From: Gemmatimonadota bacterium
Lineage (GTDB): Bacteria > Gemmatimonadota > Gemmatimonadetes > Gemmatimonadales > GWC2-71-9
NCBI GenBank assembly: GCA_003222235.1
Contig: QHVD01000285.1
Span: forward strand, 1-22,914
Length of the DNA: 22,914 nt
Direction of reading: 5' to 3'
Part shown: positions 13,213 to 22,337 of the stretch, piece after piece
How the letters are laid out: each line of letters opens with the position of its first letter
Numbering within the stretch: the stretch's first letter is position 1
Translations under genes and position numbers: made by a program
The notes under the pieces: model-generated
Database searches by the model: none
Seen by the model: the letters and a program-made list of their open reading frames with translations, nothing else
Told to the model about the DNA's origin: nothing

Positions 13213-14092
13213 AGAGGAGATCCGTTACGAAGTTGACGACGACGAACACGAGCGACATGAAGAGAATGCTGCCCTGGATCGCCGGCAGATCGCGCTTCTC
13301 GATCGCGGCGAGCACGTAACGCCCGAGCCCGGGCCAGCCGAAGATCGTTTCCGTGAGAATGCTGCCGGTGAGATAGTTGCCCGTATCGAGGCCGAGCACG
13401 GTGATCACGGGGATCAGGGCGTTCCGGAACCCGTGCCGCAGGACCACGACGCGCTCGGCGAGGCCTTTGGCCCGGGCGGTCCGTATGAAGTCGCTCGCCA
13501 GCACCTCGAGCATCGCTGAGCGAGTCATGCGGGCGAGGAACGCGATGGACCGCATGCCGAGCGTCAGCGCCGGCATCAGGAGATACGCGAGCCCGCCCGA
13601 CCCCGACGGCGGCAGCCAGCGCAGTGCCACGGCGAACACCAGGATCAGCAGCAACGCGACCCAATAGACCGGGAACGACACCCCGATGTAGGAGACGAGC
13701 ATCGCCAGCCGGTCGACGGCGCCGCCGGGGCGGACCGCGGAGACCAGGCCGAGCGTGATGCCGCAACCGGCTGCGAGCGTCATCGCGGCGAGCGCGAGCT
13801 CCACGGTCTTCGGGAAGCGCTCGGCCAAGTCCCGCGCGATCGGGCGTTGCGTGATGTAGGAGCGACCCAGGTCCCCGCGCAGCACGCCCCAGACGTAGTG
13901 GCCGAACTGAGCGGGGAGCGGGTCGTCGAGATGGAGCTCGGCTCGGAGCCGGGCGATCGTGGCCGAATCCGCGCGCTCTCCGACCATCGCCATCACGGGG
14001 TCTCCCGGCGCCACGTTGAGGAGCAGGAACGCGGCGATGAGCACGCCGAACAGGGTGGGCGCCGTCATCAGCAGGCGTTCCACGGGGCGCAT
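13178..14092 (-). CDS. DppB/OppB-type ABC transporter permease
   Basis: This 304-residue inner-membrane permease belongs to the peptide/nickel/opine ABC family. The N-terminus has the DppB signature, a first membrane segment followed by LLLNVAPGDP. A BPD_transp_1 domain with several hydrophobic segments follows. The EAA loop that contacts the ATPase, FIRTARAKGLAERVVVLRHGFRNALIPV, is in the C-terminal half. The longer frame starting upstream is rejected. The ATG at 14092 makes a one-base overlap with the stop of the binding-protein gene (TGATG) and gives the normal N-terminus. No DppC permease or ATPase gene follows, so the partner subunits must be encoded elsewhere. Confidence 0.9.
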   Translation of the reverse strand: MRPVERLLMTAPTLFGVLIAAFLLLNVAPGDPVMAMVGERADSATIARLRAELHLDDPLPAQFGHYVWGVLRGDLGRSYITQRPIARDLAERFPKTVELALAAMTLAAGCGITLGLVSAVRPGGAVDRLAMLVSYIGVSFPVYWVALLLILVFAVALRWLPPSGSGGLAYLLMPALTLGMRSIAFLARMTRSAMLEVLASDFIRTARAKGLAERVVVLRHGFRNALIPVITVLGLDTGNYLTGSILTETIFGWPGLGRYVLAAIEKRDLPAIQGSILFMSLVFVVVNFVTDLLYAQADPRIAYD

Positions 14093-15675
14093 CACGGCGT
14101 GGGGGCTCCACGGCGGACCGTCGTCCAGCGCTGCCCGTTGAAGATCACCGGCATGTCCCAGCCGCTCAGGTCGGGTCGCCGCGCCCACAGGTCCGTGGGA
14201 AACCAGAGGTAGAGCCACGGCGCGGCGCGGTAGACGCGCTCGTCGATCTGCCGGTAGAGCGCGATCCGGGTCGCCTCGTCGGCGGTGCGGCGGGCGAGCA
14301 GGATCAGCGAGTCGGTAACGGGATCGCTGTAGAAGGCGTAGTTCCCCCCGGGGCCGAAGCTCCCGCTGTAGAACAGCGGATAGAGGAAGTTGTCGGCGTC
14401 AGGGTAATCCGCCCACCAGTCGAGGAGCACCATGTCGGCCTGGCCCTTGCGCGCCGCCTCACGCTGGCTCGAGGCGTCCCGCTCCACCAGCTCCACGCGC
14501 ACGCCGACCCGCTCGAGTTGCGCCTGGATCGCCTGCGCGACACGCGACAGCTCCACGTTGCTCCCTGCCCGCCACAGCTGCGCGTCGAATCCGTGGCGGT
14601 ACCCCGCCTCCGCGAGCAGCCGCTCGGCCTCCTCGGGGTCGTAGCCGTAGCGCGTCCGCGTGGTGTCGCTCCCCGGCAGCCCCGGCGGGATCGCGCCTCG
14701 GGCTGCGATGCCGCGCCGGCCGTACACCGTGGCCAGAATCTCCGGCACGTTCACGCCGTAATTGATCGCGCGCCGCACCCGGGCGTCCTTGAGCGGGCCG
14801 CGGCGGTTGTTCAGAGCCACGTAGACGACCCGCAGGGCGGGCTTCTCGACGAGCAGCTCGGGGTGCCGCTCGCGCCAGCGCGCCGTCTCCCCGAACGGGA
14901 CCTCGAGGACGGAGAGCCGACCCGCTTCGAACTCGGCCGCGCGGGTCAGCGGCTCCGGCAGGATTCGCACGCCGAGCGTGTCCGCGGCCGGCGCACCGCC
15001 CCAGTAGGCGGGATTCTTCGAGAACAGCAGATAGTCGTCGTGCCGCCACGCGACGAAACGCCAGGGGCCGGTGCCCACCGGGTGCTCGGGCGTATCGGAG
15101 GGCGGCGGCGCGGCGACGATGCTCGCCACGGGCATCGCCAGGAACTTCGCGAAAATTGCGAGCGGTTCGGTCAGGTCGAACGCGACCGCGGAGTCGCCCA
15201 GCGGCTGCATCCCCCTCACGTCACTCGCGCGCCCGGCCGCGTAGTCCTCTGCCCCCACGATCGGGTACAGCGGCCAAGCCCGGCCACCCTTGGTAGAGGG
15301 GGAGAGGACGCGCAGGAAGGTCTGCCGCACCGCCTCCGGCCTCAACGGCGTGCCGTCGTGGAATCTCACGTTCGGTCGCAGGTGAAAGACGTACCGCAAC
15401 CCATTTCGCTCGACGGTCCAGCGGTCGGCGAGCGCGGGGGCCAGCCGGCCATCGGGGTCGAACTGCGTGAGCCCGTCGAACAGCAGGGTCACCATCTCAC
15501 CGGTCGGGACGTCGGTGGACGACGCGGGATCGAGCGATCGGGGGTCGTATGATTCGTAGTAAGCGAGGGCCGTTCGGCTCGGACGCGATCCTGCACTTCC
15601 CACACTAGCCCGCTCGCCGCCGCAAGCGGTCGTTACCAGAAGAGCGGCGAGGAGGCCGAGCGGGAACGCGCGCAC
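14092..15675 (-). CDS. ABC transporter substrate-binding lipoprotein (peptide, DppA/OppA family)
   Basis: This 527-residue extracytoplasmic binding protein is of SBP family 5. It has a lipoprotein signal peptide ending TTACGG, with Cys18 as the lipidation site. Family 5 features include SLDPASSTDVPTGEMVTLLFDGL near residue 50, LRYVFHLRPNVRFHDGTPL (about 92-110) and GTGPWRF in the middle. DARVRRAINYGVN follows, and YDPEEAERLLAEAGY is in the second lobe. The ligand is probably a peptide but cannot be read from sequence. The start is GTG at 15675. It is the first gene of the operon with the permease, dacB, the adenosyltransferase and aroB, under the promoter at 15721-15749. Confidence 0.92.
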   Translation of the reverse strand: MRAFPLGLLAALLVTTACGGERASVGSAGSRPSRTALAYYESYDPRSLDPASSTDVPTGEMVTLLFDGLTQFDPDGRLAPALADRWTVERNGLRYVFHLRPNVRFHDGTPLRPEAVRQTFLRVLSPSTKGGRAWPLYPIVGAEDYAAGRASDVRGMQPLGDSAVAFDLTEPLAIFAKFLAMPVASIVAAPPPSDTPEHPVGTGPWRFVAWRHDDYLLFSKNPAYWGGAPAADTLGVRILPEPLTRAAEFEAGRLSVLEVPFGETARWRERHPELLVEKPALRVVYVALNNRRGPLKDARVRRAINYGVNVPEILATVYGRRGIAARGAIPPGLPGSDTTRTRYGYDPEEAERLLAEAGYRHGFDAQLWRAGSNVELSRVAQAIQAQLERVGVRVELVERDASSQREAARKGQADMVLLDWWADYPDADNFLYPLFYSGSFGPGGNYAFYSDPVTDSLILLARRTADEATRIALYRQIDERVYRAAPWLYLWFPTDLWARRPDLSGWDMPVIFNGQRWTTVRRGAPTP

Positions 15676-15695
15676 GGGGCCAGGTGTCGAAAAGG

Positions 15696-15725
15696 TTGAC
15701 AGTGCGGGGGGAGAGAACCCAACAT
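15696..15725 (+). promoter_or_regulatory. Possible tamA promoter
   Basis: There is a perfect TTGACA -35 at 15696-15701. The only -10 at usable distance is poor (CAACAT at 15720-15725, spacer 18). It overlaps the -10 of the opposing promoter, so the two polymerases would compete. If it is real, tamA must start downstream of it, favouring TTG 15750. Confidence 0.3.
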
Positions 15726-15749
15726 ACGGGACCGGCCCGACCCCGTCAA
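15721..15749 (-). promoter_or_regulatory. Promoter of the SBP-permease-dacB-adenosyltransferase-aroB operon
   Basis: TTGACG at 15749-15744, a 17-nt spacer and TATGTT at 15726-15721 on the minus strand form a near-consensus sigma-70 promoter. It would start transcription near 15714, about 38 nt upstream of the GTG at 15675. Confidence 0.6.
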
Positions 15750-17855
15750 TTGCGTGCGTACCTGCCTTTCCTGCTTGTCGCCGTCTCCGCGGCGGCTCCC
15801 CTCGCCGCGCAGCAAGAGCAGCAGCGGGTCGTTCGCGGGCTTTCCTTCAAGGGGAACCACGCGATCGACGATTACACCCTGAGCAGCGCGATCGCGACGA
15901 CGAATTCGAGCGCGTTCGCGACCAGCCCGTTCTTGCGCTGGATTGGACTAGGCGAGAAACGCTCCTTCAACGAGTTGGAGTTCCGCCGCGACGTCGTGCG
16001 GGTGCTGTTGCTGTACCGGCAGAGCGGCTATATGAACGCAGTGGTGGACACGGTGGTGCGGCATGTCAGCAACGACGTTTACATCACGTTTCGGATCACC
16101 GAGGGCGCCCCCGTCCGGCTCGCTGCACTCAACGTCTTGAGTCTCGACTCGATCTTCAACGTGGCCGCGCTGAAACGGGACCTGCCGCTCCGCGTGGGGG
16201 CGCCCTTCAACCGGATGCTGTTGCAGGCGTCCGCCGACACGATCGTGAGCCGCATGCGGAACCGCGGGTACCCCTATGCCGACGTGTTACGCAGTTACGA
16301 TGTCCGGGTGGACTCCCTGAAGGCTGAGGCGACGCTCGAAGCCGTGCCGGGACCGCGGATGCGAATCGGCGAGGTGCGGATCATCGGCGCGGGAAACGTG
16401 GACACTGGCACCGTGCGGCGCATGCTCTCGGTGCACGCGGGCGACCTCTTCCGGCAGGACCGATTGTACCTGACGCAGCGGGACCTGTACGGCCTGGGCA
16501 TGTTCCGGACGGTGAACGTCGCGCTCGCCGACACCGCCCCCCGGCCGGGAGACTCGACCGTCGCCGTGTTGGTAGGAGTGAGCGAGGCCCCCCGGCACGG
16601 CATCCGGGTCGGGGCCGGTTACGGCACCCTCGACTGCTTCCGGATCCAGGCGGGGTGGACGGCGTACGGCTTCTTGGGTGGTGCCCGCGCCCTCGAGCTG
16701 ACCGGTCGCCTCGCGAAGCTCGGGGTGGGCGTACCGACCGATGCTGGGTTGCGCGGCAACGTGTGCCGCTCTTTGGAGGGCGACGACACCTCAGATACGC
16801 TGAACTACAACCTGGGACTCACGCTCCGCCAGCCGGCATTCCTGTCGCCGCGCCACACGGCGAGTCTCGGCGTCTTCGCGGAGCGGCGCTCCGAGTTCAA
16901 GGCGTACACCCGCCAGGCTGTGGGACTGAACGCCGCCGTCACCTTCAACGCCCGGCGTAATATCCCGGCCACGCTCGGATACGGCTTCTCCGTGGGCCGT
17001 ACGACGGCGGACCCCGCGGTGTACTGCGCCGTCTTCACTGTATGCGACTCGACGGACCGGGCGCGGCTCGCCAGCTCTCATCCCTTCGGCGCGGTGACCA
17101 TCTCGGCCGTCCGCGACCGCACCAACTCGGTGCTCGATCCCTCGGCGGGAAGCGTCGTGACGGCCGCCCTGCTGCACGCGTCGCGGCTCGTCGGCTCGGA
17201 CACTCTGTACGAATTCAACCGCGGGGAGCTGGAGGTGGCCCGTTACTACCCGGTCGGCCGGCGGGGCGCGCTCGCGTGGCGGGTGCGCGCCGGAACGATC
17301 GTCCCGGCGCGGCACATCACGCTCGCGAGCCAGAGCGTCCGCTTCGTCCCCCCCGACCAGCGCTTTTACGGCGGCGGTCCGAACTCGGTGCGGGGGTACG
17401 CGCGCAACGAGCTGGGGCCACGGGTGTACGTCTCGGACAGCATCACGGTTCAAGGAACGGACACGACGTTCTTCGACATCCGGGCGTCGCCGACCGGCGG
17501 CAACTCGATCTTCGTCGTCAACACCGAGCTGCGGTTCCCGACGCCCTTGTTCCCCGACCGCATGCGCGTCGCGCTGTTCGTGGATGCAGGCCAGGTATGG
17601 GAGCGTGGTGAACAAACGGGCGTAAGCGGCTTACGGGTGACCCCAGGCGCGGGGGTGCGCTTCGCGACGCCCCTGGGGCCGGTGCGGCTCGACGCCGCCT
17701 ACAACGGCTACCCGGCGGAGCCGGGCCCGCTGTACTTCCAGAACAACCGGGACAAGAGCCTCACGCTGATTGCGCACCCCTTGATTCAACCCGGCCTGGC
17801 GTCTGGCTTCTGGCGGCGCGTGGTCGTGCAGTTCGCGGTCGGGCAGGCGTTCTGA
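15750..17855 (+). CDS. tamA: TamA/BamA-family outer-membrane protein (POTRA domains plus beta-barrel)
   Basis: This Omp85-family outer-membrane protein inserts or assembles other outer-membrane proteins. After the signal peptide (MRAYLPFLLVAVSAAAPLAA if TTG 15750 is the start) come POTRA-like repeats, for example VVRGLSFKGNHAIDDYTL and MRIGEVRIIGAGNVDTGTVRRML. A C-terminal 16-strand-type barrel follows. The barrel has the hallmark loop motif NSVRGYARNELG and the protein ends in an aromatic residue (GQAF). Direct linkage to tamB identifies it as TamA rather than BamA. The frame is open from GTG 15684 (also GTG 15702), giving up to 22 more residues. TTG 15750 is preferred because it yields a clean signal peptide and leaves both promoters in the spacer, although it has no clear ribosome-binding site. 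Confidence 0.9.
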   Translation: MRAYLPFLLVAVSAAAPLAAQQEQQRVVRGLSFKGNHAIDDYTLSSAIATTNSSAFATSPFLRWIGLGEKRSFNELEFRRDVVRVLLLYRQSGYMNAVVDTVVRHVSNDVYITFRITEGAPVRLAALNVLSLDSIFNVAALKRDLPLRVGAPFNRMLLQASADTIVSRMRNRGYPYADVLRSYDVRVDSLKAEATLEAVPGPRMRIGEVRIIGAGNVDTGTVRRMLSVHAGDLFRQDRLYLTQRDLYGLGMFRTVNVALADTAPRPGDSTVAVLVGVSEAPRHGIRVGAGYGTLDCFRIQAGWTAYGFLGGARALELTGRLAKLGVGVPTDAGLRGNVCRSLEGDDTSDTLNYNLGLTLRQPAFLSPRHTASLGVFAERRSEFKAYTRQAVGLNAAVTFNARRNIPATLGYGFSVGRTTADPAVYCAVFTVCDSTDRARLASSHPFGAVTISAVRDRTNSVLDPSAGSVVTAALLHASRLVGSDTLYEFNRGELEVARYYPVGRRGALAWRVRAGTIVPARHITLASQSVRFVPPDQRFYGGGPNSVRGYARNELGPRVYVSDSITVQGTDTTFFDIRASPTGGNSIFVVNTELRFPTPLFPDRMRVALFVDAGQVWERGEQTGVSGLRVTPGAGVRFATPLGPVRLDAAYNGYPAEPGPLYFQNNRDKSLTLIAHPLIQPGLASGFWRRVVVQFAVGQAF

Positions 17856-17857
17856 TC

Positions 17858-20800
17858 ATGCGGCGCTCCCTCGGGGTCGCGCTTTGGACGCTCGTCGGGC
17901 TGGTCGCCTGCGTCTTCGGCGCCCTCTCCGCTCTGGTCGGCACGCACCGCGGCCGCGCGCTGCTCGCGCGCGCCGCGGAGGCGGGGTTGAAGCGGGTGTT
18001 CTCGGGGTCGGTCGAGGTCGGGAACGTCAGCGGCGCCCTGCTCACGGGACTGACGCTATCGGACGTGCGGCTGTTCGACCCCGACACGACGCTCGTCGCC
18101 TGGCTGCCGCGGGCGCAGCTCAGCTACGATCCGTTCGACCTCGTGGCGGGGCGCGTGGTGCTGTTCAAGCTCACGCTGCGCCAACCGGTCATCAACATCG
18201 TCCAGCACAAGACCGGTCGGCTCAACCTCGAGGAGCTGCTCCGCTTGGGCGGCCCGGACACGGGACCGCACGGGCCAGCGACGCTGATTCTGTTTCGGAA
18301 CGTGCAGATCGAGGACGGCACCGTGACGCTGCGGCTGCAGGCGCGGCACGTGGCGCCGGGCGATACGGCGGTCGAGATCCAGAGCGGCGGGCCGAACGGG
18401 CGGGTGCGGGTCCGGCGGTTCGAGCACCTCAACACGCGCCTCGCGGCGCTGCAGATCTCGTCGCCACGCGAGCCCGGGATTCGCATCGACGTCTCCCGCC
18501 TGGCCGTGGAGAGCAGCGATCCGGACTTGCGGCTCGTGGACGTGGCCGGCCGGTTGCACGTGATCGGGGACTCGGTCGAGGTCGATCTGTCGCGCGTGCG
18601 GTTTCCGGGATCGGCGCTCAGCCGGGTGCGCGGGAAGGTTCGCTGGCCCCACGACACGCTGCTGTACGACCTCGCTGCGCGTGCCGACTCCGCCACGCTC
18701 GGGGACTTCCACTTCATCGACCGGCGACTCGCGGGGAGCGCCGCGCTCGCAGGGGACGTGCGGCTGCGCTCGCACGGCGGGCGCGTCCTGGAGGTGCGGC
18801 TCAGCCCGTTGCGTCTGGCCTGGGGGTCCGGCACCGTGACCGGCCGGGTCACTGCGCTCACGACCGCGGACTCGGGGCTGGCCGCGCTGCGGGACGCGGA
18901 CCTCCAGGCGGAAGACTTCGACCTCGAGTTCGCGCGCCCGTTCCTCGAGACGCTGCCGTTCGCCGGGCGGCTGAGCGGTCACACGGTGGCGAGCGGACCG
19001 CTCGCGGCGCTCACGCTCGAGGTGGACTGGGTGTTCCGCGATTCGCTGGCCGCGGGGTGGCCGGAGACTCGCATCCGTGGCAAGGGAGAGGTCAACCTCG
19101 CGGCCCAGGACGGGGAGGGCATCCGCTTCCAGCCGTTCGGGGTCGAGGCGGCCGCGGTGGATCTCGGCACCGTGCGGCGGTTGGTCCCGGCGATCACGCT
19201 GCGCGGGATGCTCTACGCCGCTGGGACGCTTACCGGGCCGCTCAAGAACGCGCAGTTCGAGGGGACACTGGAGCATCAGGACGGGTCGCGACCGCCCAGC
19301 AAGATCGCCGGTACCGTGCGTCTGGACAGCCGGACCGACACGCTCGGAGCTTACGCCGACGTGACGGCCGACTCGGTGTCGTTCGACGGGCTGCGCGGGA
19401 GCTTCCCGACGCTTCCCGTGCACGGCGCGGTAGCGGGACCGGTGAAGCTTGCGGGGACGCTCGCTGCGCTCCAGACCCAGGCGGAGTTGCGCTCACCCGG
19501 CGGGAGCGTGGCCGTGACCGGCCTGCTGCAACTCGGGCTCCCTTCGTATGGCGCGCGGGACCTGACCCTGCGCGGGCACAACGTCGACCTCGCCCGCTGG
19601 CTCGACCACGCGCCGAACTCGCGGCTCGATTTCACTCTCACCGGAAGCGTCACCACCGACAGCGGCACGCCCCCGGTGGGGCAGGCGAGGGCGACGCTCG
19701 CGACCTCGTCCATTGCCCGCGCCGCGCTCGATAGCGGCCACGTGGCGGTGCGGTTCGCCCACGGCCGCCTCTACATCGACTCGCTGTGGGTCAGGGGACC
19801 GGGCCTGAGCGTGACCACAACGGGCTCGGGTTCCCTCGGCTGGAGCGGGGGTAGCGCCGGCGCCGTGGCGCTCGAGCTCGTCGCGGACAGCCTCAGCTCG
19901 CTCGATTCCCTGGTGAGCTGGGCCGTGGGAGAGGTGGGAGGGGCTGCGGGGGACGGGGAGGACGGGATCGGAGACGGTGAAGAGACCGGGAGGGAAGCGC
20001 CGGGGAGTGAAGCTCTGGCGGGCACCGCTCGAGTCACGCTCACGCTCGAGGGGTCACTCGACTCCCTCGGGGTCGAGGCCCAGGTAAGCGGTCGGCGGGT
20101 GAAGTGGCGGGGTTGGGAAGTGCCCGACTCCGGGCGCGTGCGGTTCGTGTACCGGCCCGGTTCACCCGACCCGCCCGGCTCCAAGCCCGCGTTGGAGCTC
20201 CACGCGAGGTTCGACTCCCTGGCGCACGGCGGCCTGGGGTTCGCGGCGGACTCGGTTGCCGTGCAGGGGACGCCGGACTCGCTCGCCTGGTTTGCCCGCG
20301 CTCGGCTGGGTGAAGCGGGCGCGTTCCGCGCTGGGGGTCGGTTCGAGCGCCGGACGGGCTCGGGGGGCGACCCGGTGCTGGCGCTGGGCCTGGATTCGCT
20401 CAAGCTGCAGGTCCCCGGGGACGTCTGGCGGCTGGGGTCGCCTGCAGAGGTGAGGGTCACGGATTCGGTAGCCGCGGTGAGCCACCTGGTGCTGCACAGC
20501 GATCACGTCTCCGGCGAGCTCGGGCTCGAGGGGGACCTGCCCACCGGCGGCCGGGCGGAGGCCCACTTCTGGGTCGATGGATTCCCCCTGGCGGGGGTCT
20601 ACGCGCTGCTGCAGCGGGACACGTCGGGCGTGCGCGGCTCGATCAAGGCCGCCGTGGACCTGGCCGGTACGCGCGCCGCCCCGGTCTTGTCGAACGGCTC
20701 GTTCTCGCTCACCGACGCGTCGGTGAGCGAGTTCCTTGCCCCGTTGCTCGACGGTACGTTCGAGTACCACGATCGGCGTCTCAGCGTGGCCGTCGAGCTG

Positions 20801-22336
20801 TGGCGCTCTCGCCATGAGCGGATCCTGAACGCGCAGGCGCAGCTGCCGCTCGATCTCTCGCTCGCCACCGTCGGGCAGCGGCAGCTCTCCGACAGGCTCT
20901 CGGTGCGGGCTACCGCGGACAGCGTGGATCTTTCCGTCCTGGAGGCGCTCACGCCGACGCTGCGGGACGTGGCGGGCGTCTTCTCGGCCGATGTCGGCAT
21001 CACCGGGACCTGGGACGCACCCCGCCTCGAAGGGAGCCTGGAAGTCAGGGACGCCGCGGCCCAGATCCCCGCGATCAACGTGCGTTACCAGGATGTGAAC
21101 GGGCGTCTGGCGCTCTCGGGCGACACGATCGTCATCAGGCGCCTCTCCGCACGCAGCGACAAGGGAAGGGCGGAGGTGTCGGGCATCGTGCGTTTGGAGC
21201 GGCTCACGCATCCCGTACTCGCCTTGAAGATCGACGCCGACCAGTTCAAGGCGCTCGACCTCAAGAACAATGTGACCGTCACCGCGAGCGGGCAGATGGC
21301 GCTGCGCGGGCCCGTCTTTGGCGCCACGCTGACGGGGCGGGCGAAGGTGACTTCGGGAGTGCTTTACTTCGCCGACCTGGTCCAGAAGCGCCTCGTCAAC
21401 CTCGACGAGCTGGCGGACACCTCGCTCGCGTCTCTCATTCAGGAGCAGCGCCTCGGCCCGGAGTTCCAGAACGTGTTTCTCGACAGCCTGCGCATCGAGG
21501 ACCTCGAGCTCGAGATGGGGAGCGACGTGTGGCTGCGCTCGAACGAGGCGAACATCCAGCTCGCCGGCACCGTGCGCCTGACCAAGCAGCGCAGCCTCTA
21601 CCTGGTGAGCGGCACGCTGCAGGCCGTGCGAGGCACGTACCGCCTCAAGGTCGGGCCGGTCACGCGCGAGTTCGTGGTGACGCAGGGGAGCGTGACGTAC
21701 TTTGGCACGCCGGATCAGGACGCCGCGCTCGACATCGAGGCGAAGCACGTCGTTCACCCCGTGCCGTCCCCCCGCCAGACCAACCCCGAGGACATCACGG
21801 TGCTGGCCCACATCACGGGCAGCCTGCTCGTGCCCAAGGTGACGCTCGCAGCGGAGAAGCAGAACCTGTCGCAGACCGAGGTGATCTCCTATCTGCTGTT
21901 CGGCAAGAGTAGTCTCGATCTCGGGGGGCAGCAGGGCGGCATCGCCGATCAGCGAGCTCTCATCCAGAGCGCGCTCTCGGTGCTGTCGGGCGAAATCGAG
22001 CAGACGATCGTGTCCGGCGGCGTGCCCCTCCGTGTGGATTACGTGGAGATTCGTCCCGGCGGCGGAGGCCAGGGCGACCCGCTGCTCGGGTGGCAGCTCG
22101 GTGTGGGATGGCAGCTCGGGCCGAAGACCTTCGTGGTGCTCAACGGGAGCTTCTGTGGAGGTCGGGCCGTCAGCCTGAGCCGGAACTTCGGCATCTCGCT
22201 CCAGTTCCGGGTGAGCCCGGAGTGGCGCACCGAAGCGGGGTTCGAGCCGGTGCTGATCTGCGCCGACCCGGGGGCCGAGCCTCTGGCCGGGACGCGGCAG
22301 GTGGGCCTCGATCTATTCTGGGAGAAGCGGTACTAG
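17858..22336 (+). CDS. tamB: TamB-family translocation and assembly protein
   Basis: TamB is an AsmA-like, bridge-forming protein anchored in the inner membrane that spans the periplasm to the outer membrane. It works with TamA in outer-membrane protein assembly and lipid transport. The 1492-residue chain begins with one membrane anchor (about 5-27, SLGVALWTLVGLVACVFGALSAL) and continues as a long beta-rich repeat region. It ends with the conserved TamB C-terminal domain (DUF490), including VISYLLFGKSS, LGWQLGVGWQLGPKTFV and the final GLDLFWEKRY. Residues about 688-720 are a Gly/Glu/Asp-rich low-complexity insertion absent from the flanking pattern. The ATG is 2 nt after the tamA stop, so the genes are co-transcribed and probably coupled. 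Confidence 0.95.
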   Translation: MRRSLGVALWTLVGLVACVFGALSALVGTHRGRALLARAAEAGLKRVFSGSVEVGNVSGALLTGLTLSDVRLFDPDTTLVAWLPRAQLSYDPFDLVAGRVVLFKLTLRQPVINIVQHKTGRLNLEELLRLGGPDTGPHGPATLILFRNVQIEDGTVTLRLQARHVAPGDTAVEIQSGGPNGRVRVRRFEHLNTRLAALQISSPREPGIRIDVSRLAVESSDPDLRLVDVAGRLHVIGDSVEVDLSRVRFPGSALSRVRGKVRWPHDTLLYDLAARADSATLGDFHFIDRRLAGSAALAGDVRLRSHGGRVLEVRLSPLRLAWGSGTVTGRVTALTTADSGLAALRDADLQAEDFDLEFARPFLETLPFAGRLSGHTVASGPLAALTLEVDWVFRDSLAAGWPETRIRGKGEVNLAAQDGEGIRFQPFGVEAAAVDLGTVRRLVPAITLRGMLYAAGTLTGPLKNAQFEGTLEHQDGSRPPSKIAGTVRLDSRTDTLGAYADVTADSVSFDGLRGSFPTLPVHGAVAGPVKLAGTLAALQTQAELRSPGGSVAVTGLLQLGLPSYGARDLTLRGHNVDLARWLDHAPNSRLDFTLTGSVTTDSGTPPVGQARATLATSSIARAALDSGHVAVRFAHGRLYIDSLWVRGPGLSVTTTGSGSLGWSGGSAGAVALELVADSLSSLDSLVSWAVGEVGGAAGDGEDGIGDGEETGREAPGSEALAGTARVTLTLEGSLDSLGVEAQVSGRRVKWRGWEVPDSGRVRFVYRPGSPDPPGSKPALELHARFDSLAHGGLGFAADSVAVQGTPDSLAWFARARLGEAGAFRAGGRFERRTGSGGDPVLALGLDSLKLQVPGDVWRLGSPAEVRVTDSVAAVSHLVLHSDHVSGELGLEGDLPTGGRAEAHFWVDGFPLAGVYALLQRDTSGVRGSIKAAVDLAGTRAAPVLSNGSFSLTDASVSEFLAPLLDGTFEYHDRRLSVAVELWRSRHERILNAQAQLPLDLSLATVGQRQLSDRLSVRATADSVDLSVLEALTPTLRDVAGVFSADVGITGTWDAPRLEGSLEVRDAAAQIPAINVRYQDVNGRLALSGDTIVIRRLSARSDKGRAEVSGIVRLERLTHPVLALKIDADQFKALDLKNNVTVTASGQMALRGPVFGATLTGRAKVTSGVLYFADLVQKRLVNLDELADTSLASLIQEQRLGPEFQNVFLDSLRIEDLELEMGSDVWLRSNEANIQLAGTVRLTKQRSLYLVSGTLQAVRGTYRLKVGPVTREFVVTQGSVTYFGTPDQDAALDIEAKHVVHPVPSPRQTNPEDITVLAHITGSLLVPKVTLAAEKQNLSQTEVISYLLFGKSSLDLGGQQGGIADQRALIQSALSVLSGEIEQTIVSGGVPLRVDYVEIRPGGGGQGDPLLGWQLGVGWQLGPKTFVVLNGSFCGGRAVSLSRNFGISLQFRVSPEWRTEAGFEPVLICADPGAEPLAGTRQVGLDLFWEKRY

Positions 22337-22337
22337 C

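Noticed and set aside
11530..13236. 568-codon plus-strand open frame
   Set aside because: It is antisense to dacB, whose three catalytic motifs and signal peptide are intact.
17884..19734. 616-codon plus-strand frame inside tamB
   Set aside because: It is an Arg/Ala-rich alternative frame of tamB with no domain or ribosome-binding site.
20162..21811. 549-codon minus-strand open frame
   Set aside because: It is antisense to the conserved C-terminal half of tamB, with shadow composition.
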